NCBI RefSeq assembly: GCF_900176365.1
Contig: NZ_FWXY01000010.1
Location: 62,001 to 126,000 of the forward strand
Reading direction: 5' to 3'
Length of the DNA stretch: 64,000 bases
Source: Desulfocicer vacuolatum DSM 3385
GTDB lineage: Bacteria; Desulfobacterota; Desulfobacteria; Desulfobacterales; Desulfobacteraceae
Part shown: piece after piece, positions 63,908 through 64,000 of the stretch
Layout: the number at the start of each line of letters is the position of its first letter
Position numbering within the stretch: the first letter of the stretch is position 1
Notes under the pieces: model-generated
Seen by the model: only the letters and a program-made list of their open reading frames with translations
Told to the model about the DNA's origin: nothing
Databases searched by the model: none
Made by a program: the position numbers and the translations under genes

Positions 63908-64000
63908 TTGAAAACAAAACAACAGACATTCATTATTTCTCTGATATTCATATTTATTTTTTCCGTGTCGATCTTTATTAACACAGCCTTTGCCGCCCCC
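63908..64000 (+). CDS. Exported protein, N-terminal fragment
   Basis: A TTG at 63908, seven bases after AGGAG, opens 31 codons to the window end. The peptide KTKQQTFIISLIFIFIFSV followed by INTAFAAP is a typical Sec signal peptide with an AXA cleavage site. The mature protein lies outside the window. Confidence 0.6.
   Translation, partial: MKTKQQTFIISLIFIFIFSVSIFINTAFAAP

Overview
The window looks like the chromosome of a sulfate-reducing deltaproteobacterium, most likely a Desulfobacteraceae-type Desulfobacterota. The grounds are a dissimilatory-type sulfate adenylyltransferase (sat), a transcarboxylase gene set of the kind used in methylmalonyl-CoA propionate metabolism, HypA/HypB hydrogenase maturation proteins, several uncharacterised families I associate with this group (DUF169, DUF2889, DUF6125, DUF134), and a probable selenocysteine codon. 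No phage, integrase or intact transposase gene is visible, but the intergenic DNA is unusually rich in small repeated and palindromic elements.

Layout. 1-200: start of a membrane sensor kinase. 757-5742: TPP riboswitch and thiamine operon thiS-thiG-thiH-thiF-thiE-thiC. 6020-9234: two convergent lipoprotein hydrolases and an exported protein. 9491-10897: DUF169-CoaE fusion. 11193-13770: operon of a 24-codon ORF, DUF6125, DUF2889 and DUF2889-PHP. 14078-16527: PAS-LuxR regulator, nadE, yigZ. 16936-21093: biotin carboxyl-transfer complex. 21932-25587: mltA, moaC, tRNA-Pro, HD-GYP response regulator. 26400-28141: Lrp regulator with a diaminopimelate decarboxylase. 28738-34586: enoyl-CoA hydratase family protein, then HyuA-like / HDAC-like / EpmA, and a DUF134 protein. 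34944-37744: sat, a HAD phosphatase and a DUF1573 selenoprotein candidate.

38070-49090 is a long minus-strand housekeeping run read as rpmF-acpP-rpiB-glyA-dCMP deaminase-nrdR-ribD-ribE-ribBA-ribH-nusB-MBL hydrolase-pabBC. It resembles the classical rpmF-fab-rpiB-glyA-rib-nusB neighbourhood, but only acpP remains of the fatty-acid genes. 49329-58623: gltX, a Memo-family protein, the DUF2065-queA-tgt-aminotransferase-hypA-hypB operon, and gatB. 58947-64000: two convergent envelope proteins with TolB/FlgO-like and FlgT-like features, an outer-membrane beta-barrel, and the signal peptide of a further exported protein.

Most unusual points: (1) an in-frame TGA that falls exactly on the first Cys of the DUF1573 CGCT motif, followed by a SECIS-like hairpin; (2) at least four families of non-coding repeats scattered between genes and inside operons, one with GTAA ends and 8-bp target duplications as in IS66; (3) a three-way-junction palindrome just upstream of thiE whose parts recur upstream of the DUF6125 operon; (4) a perfect palindrome overlapping the likely sat promoter.
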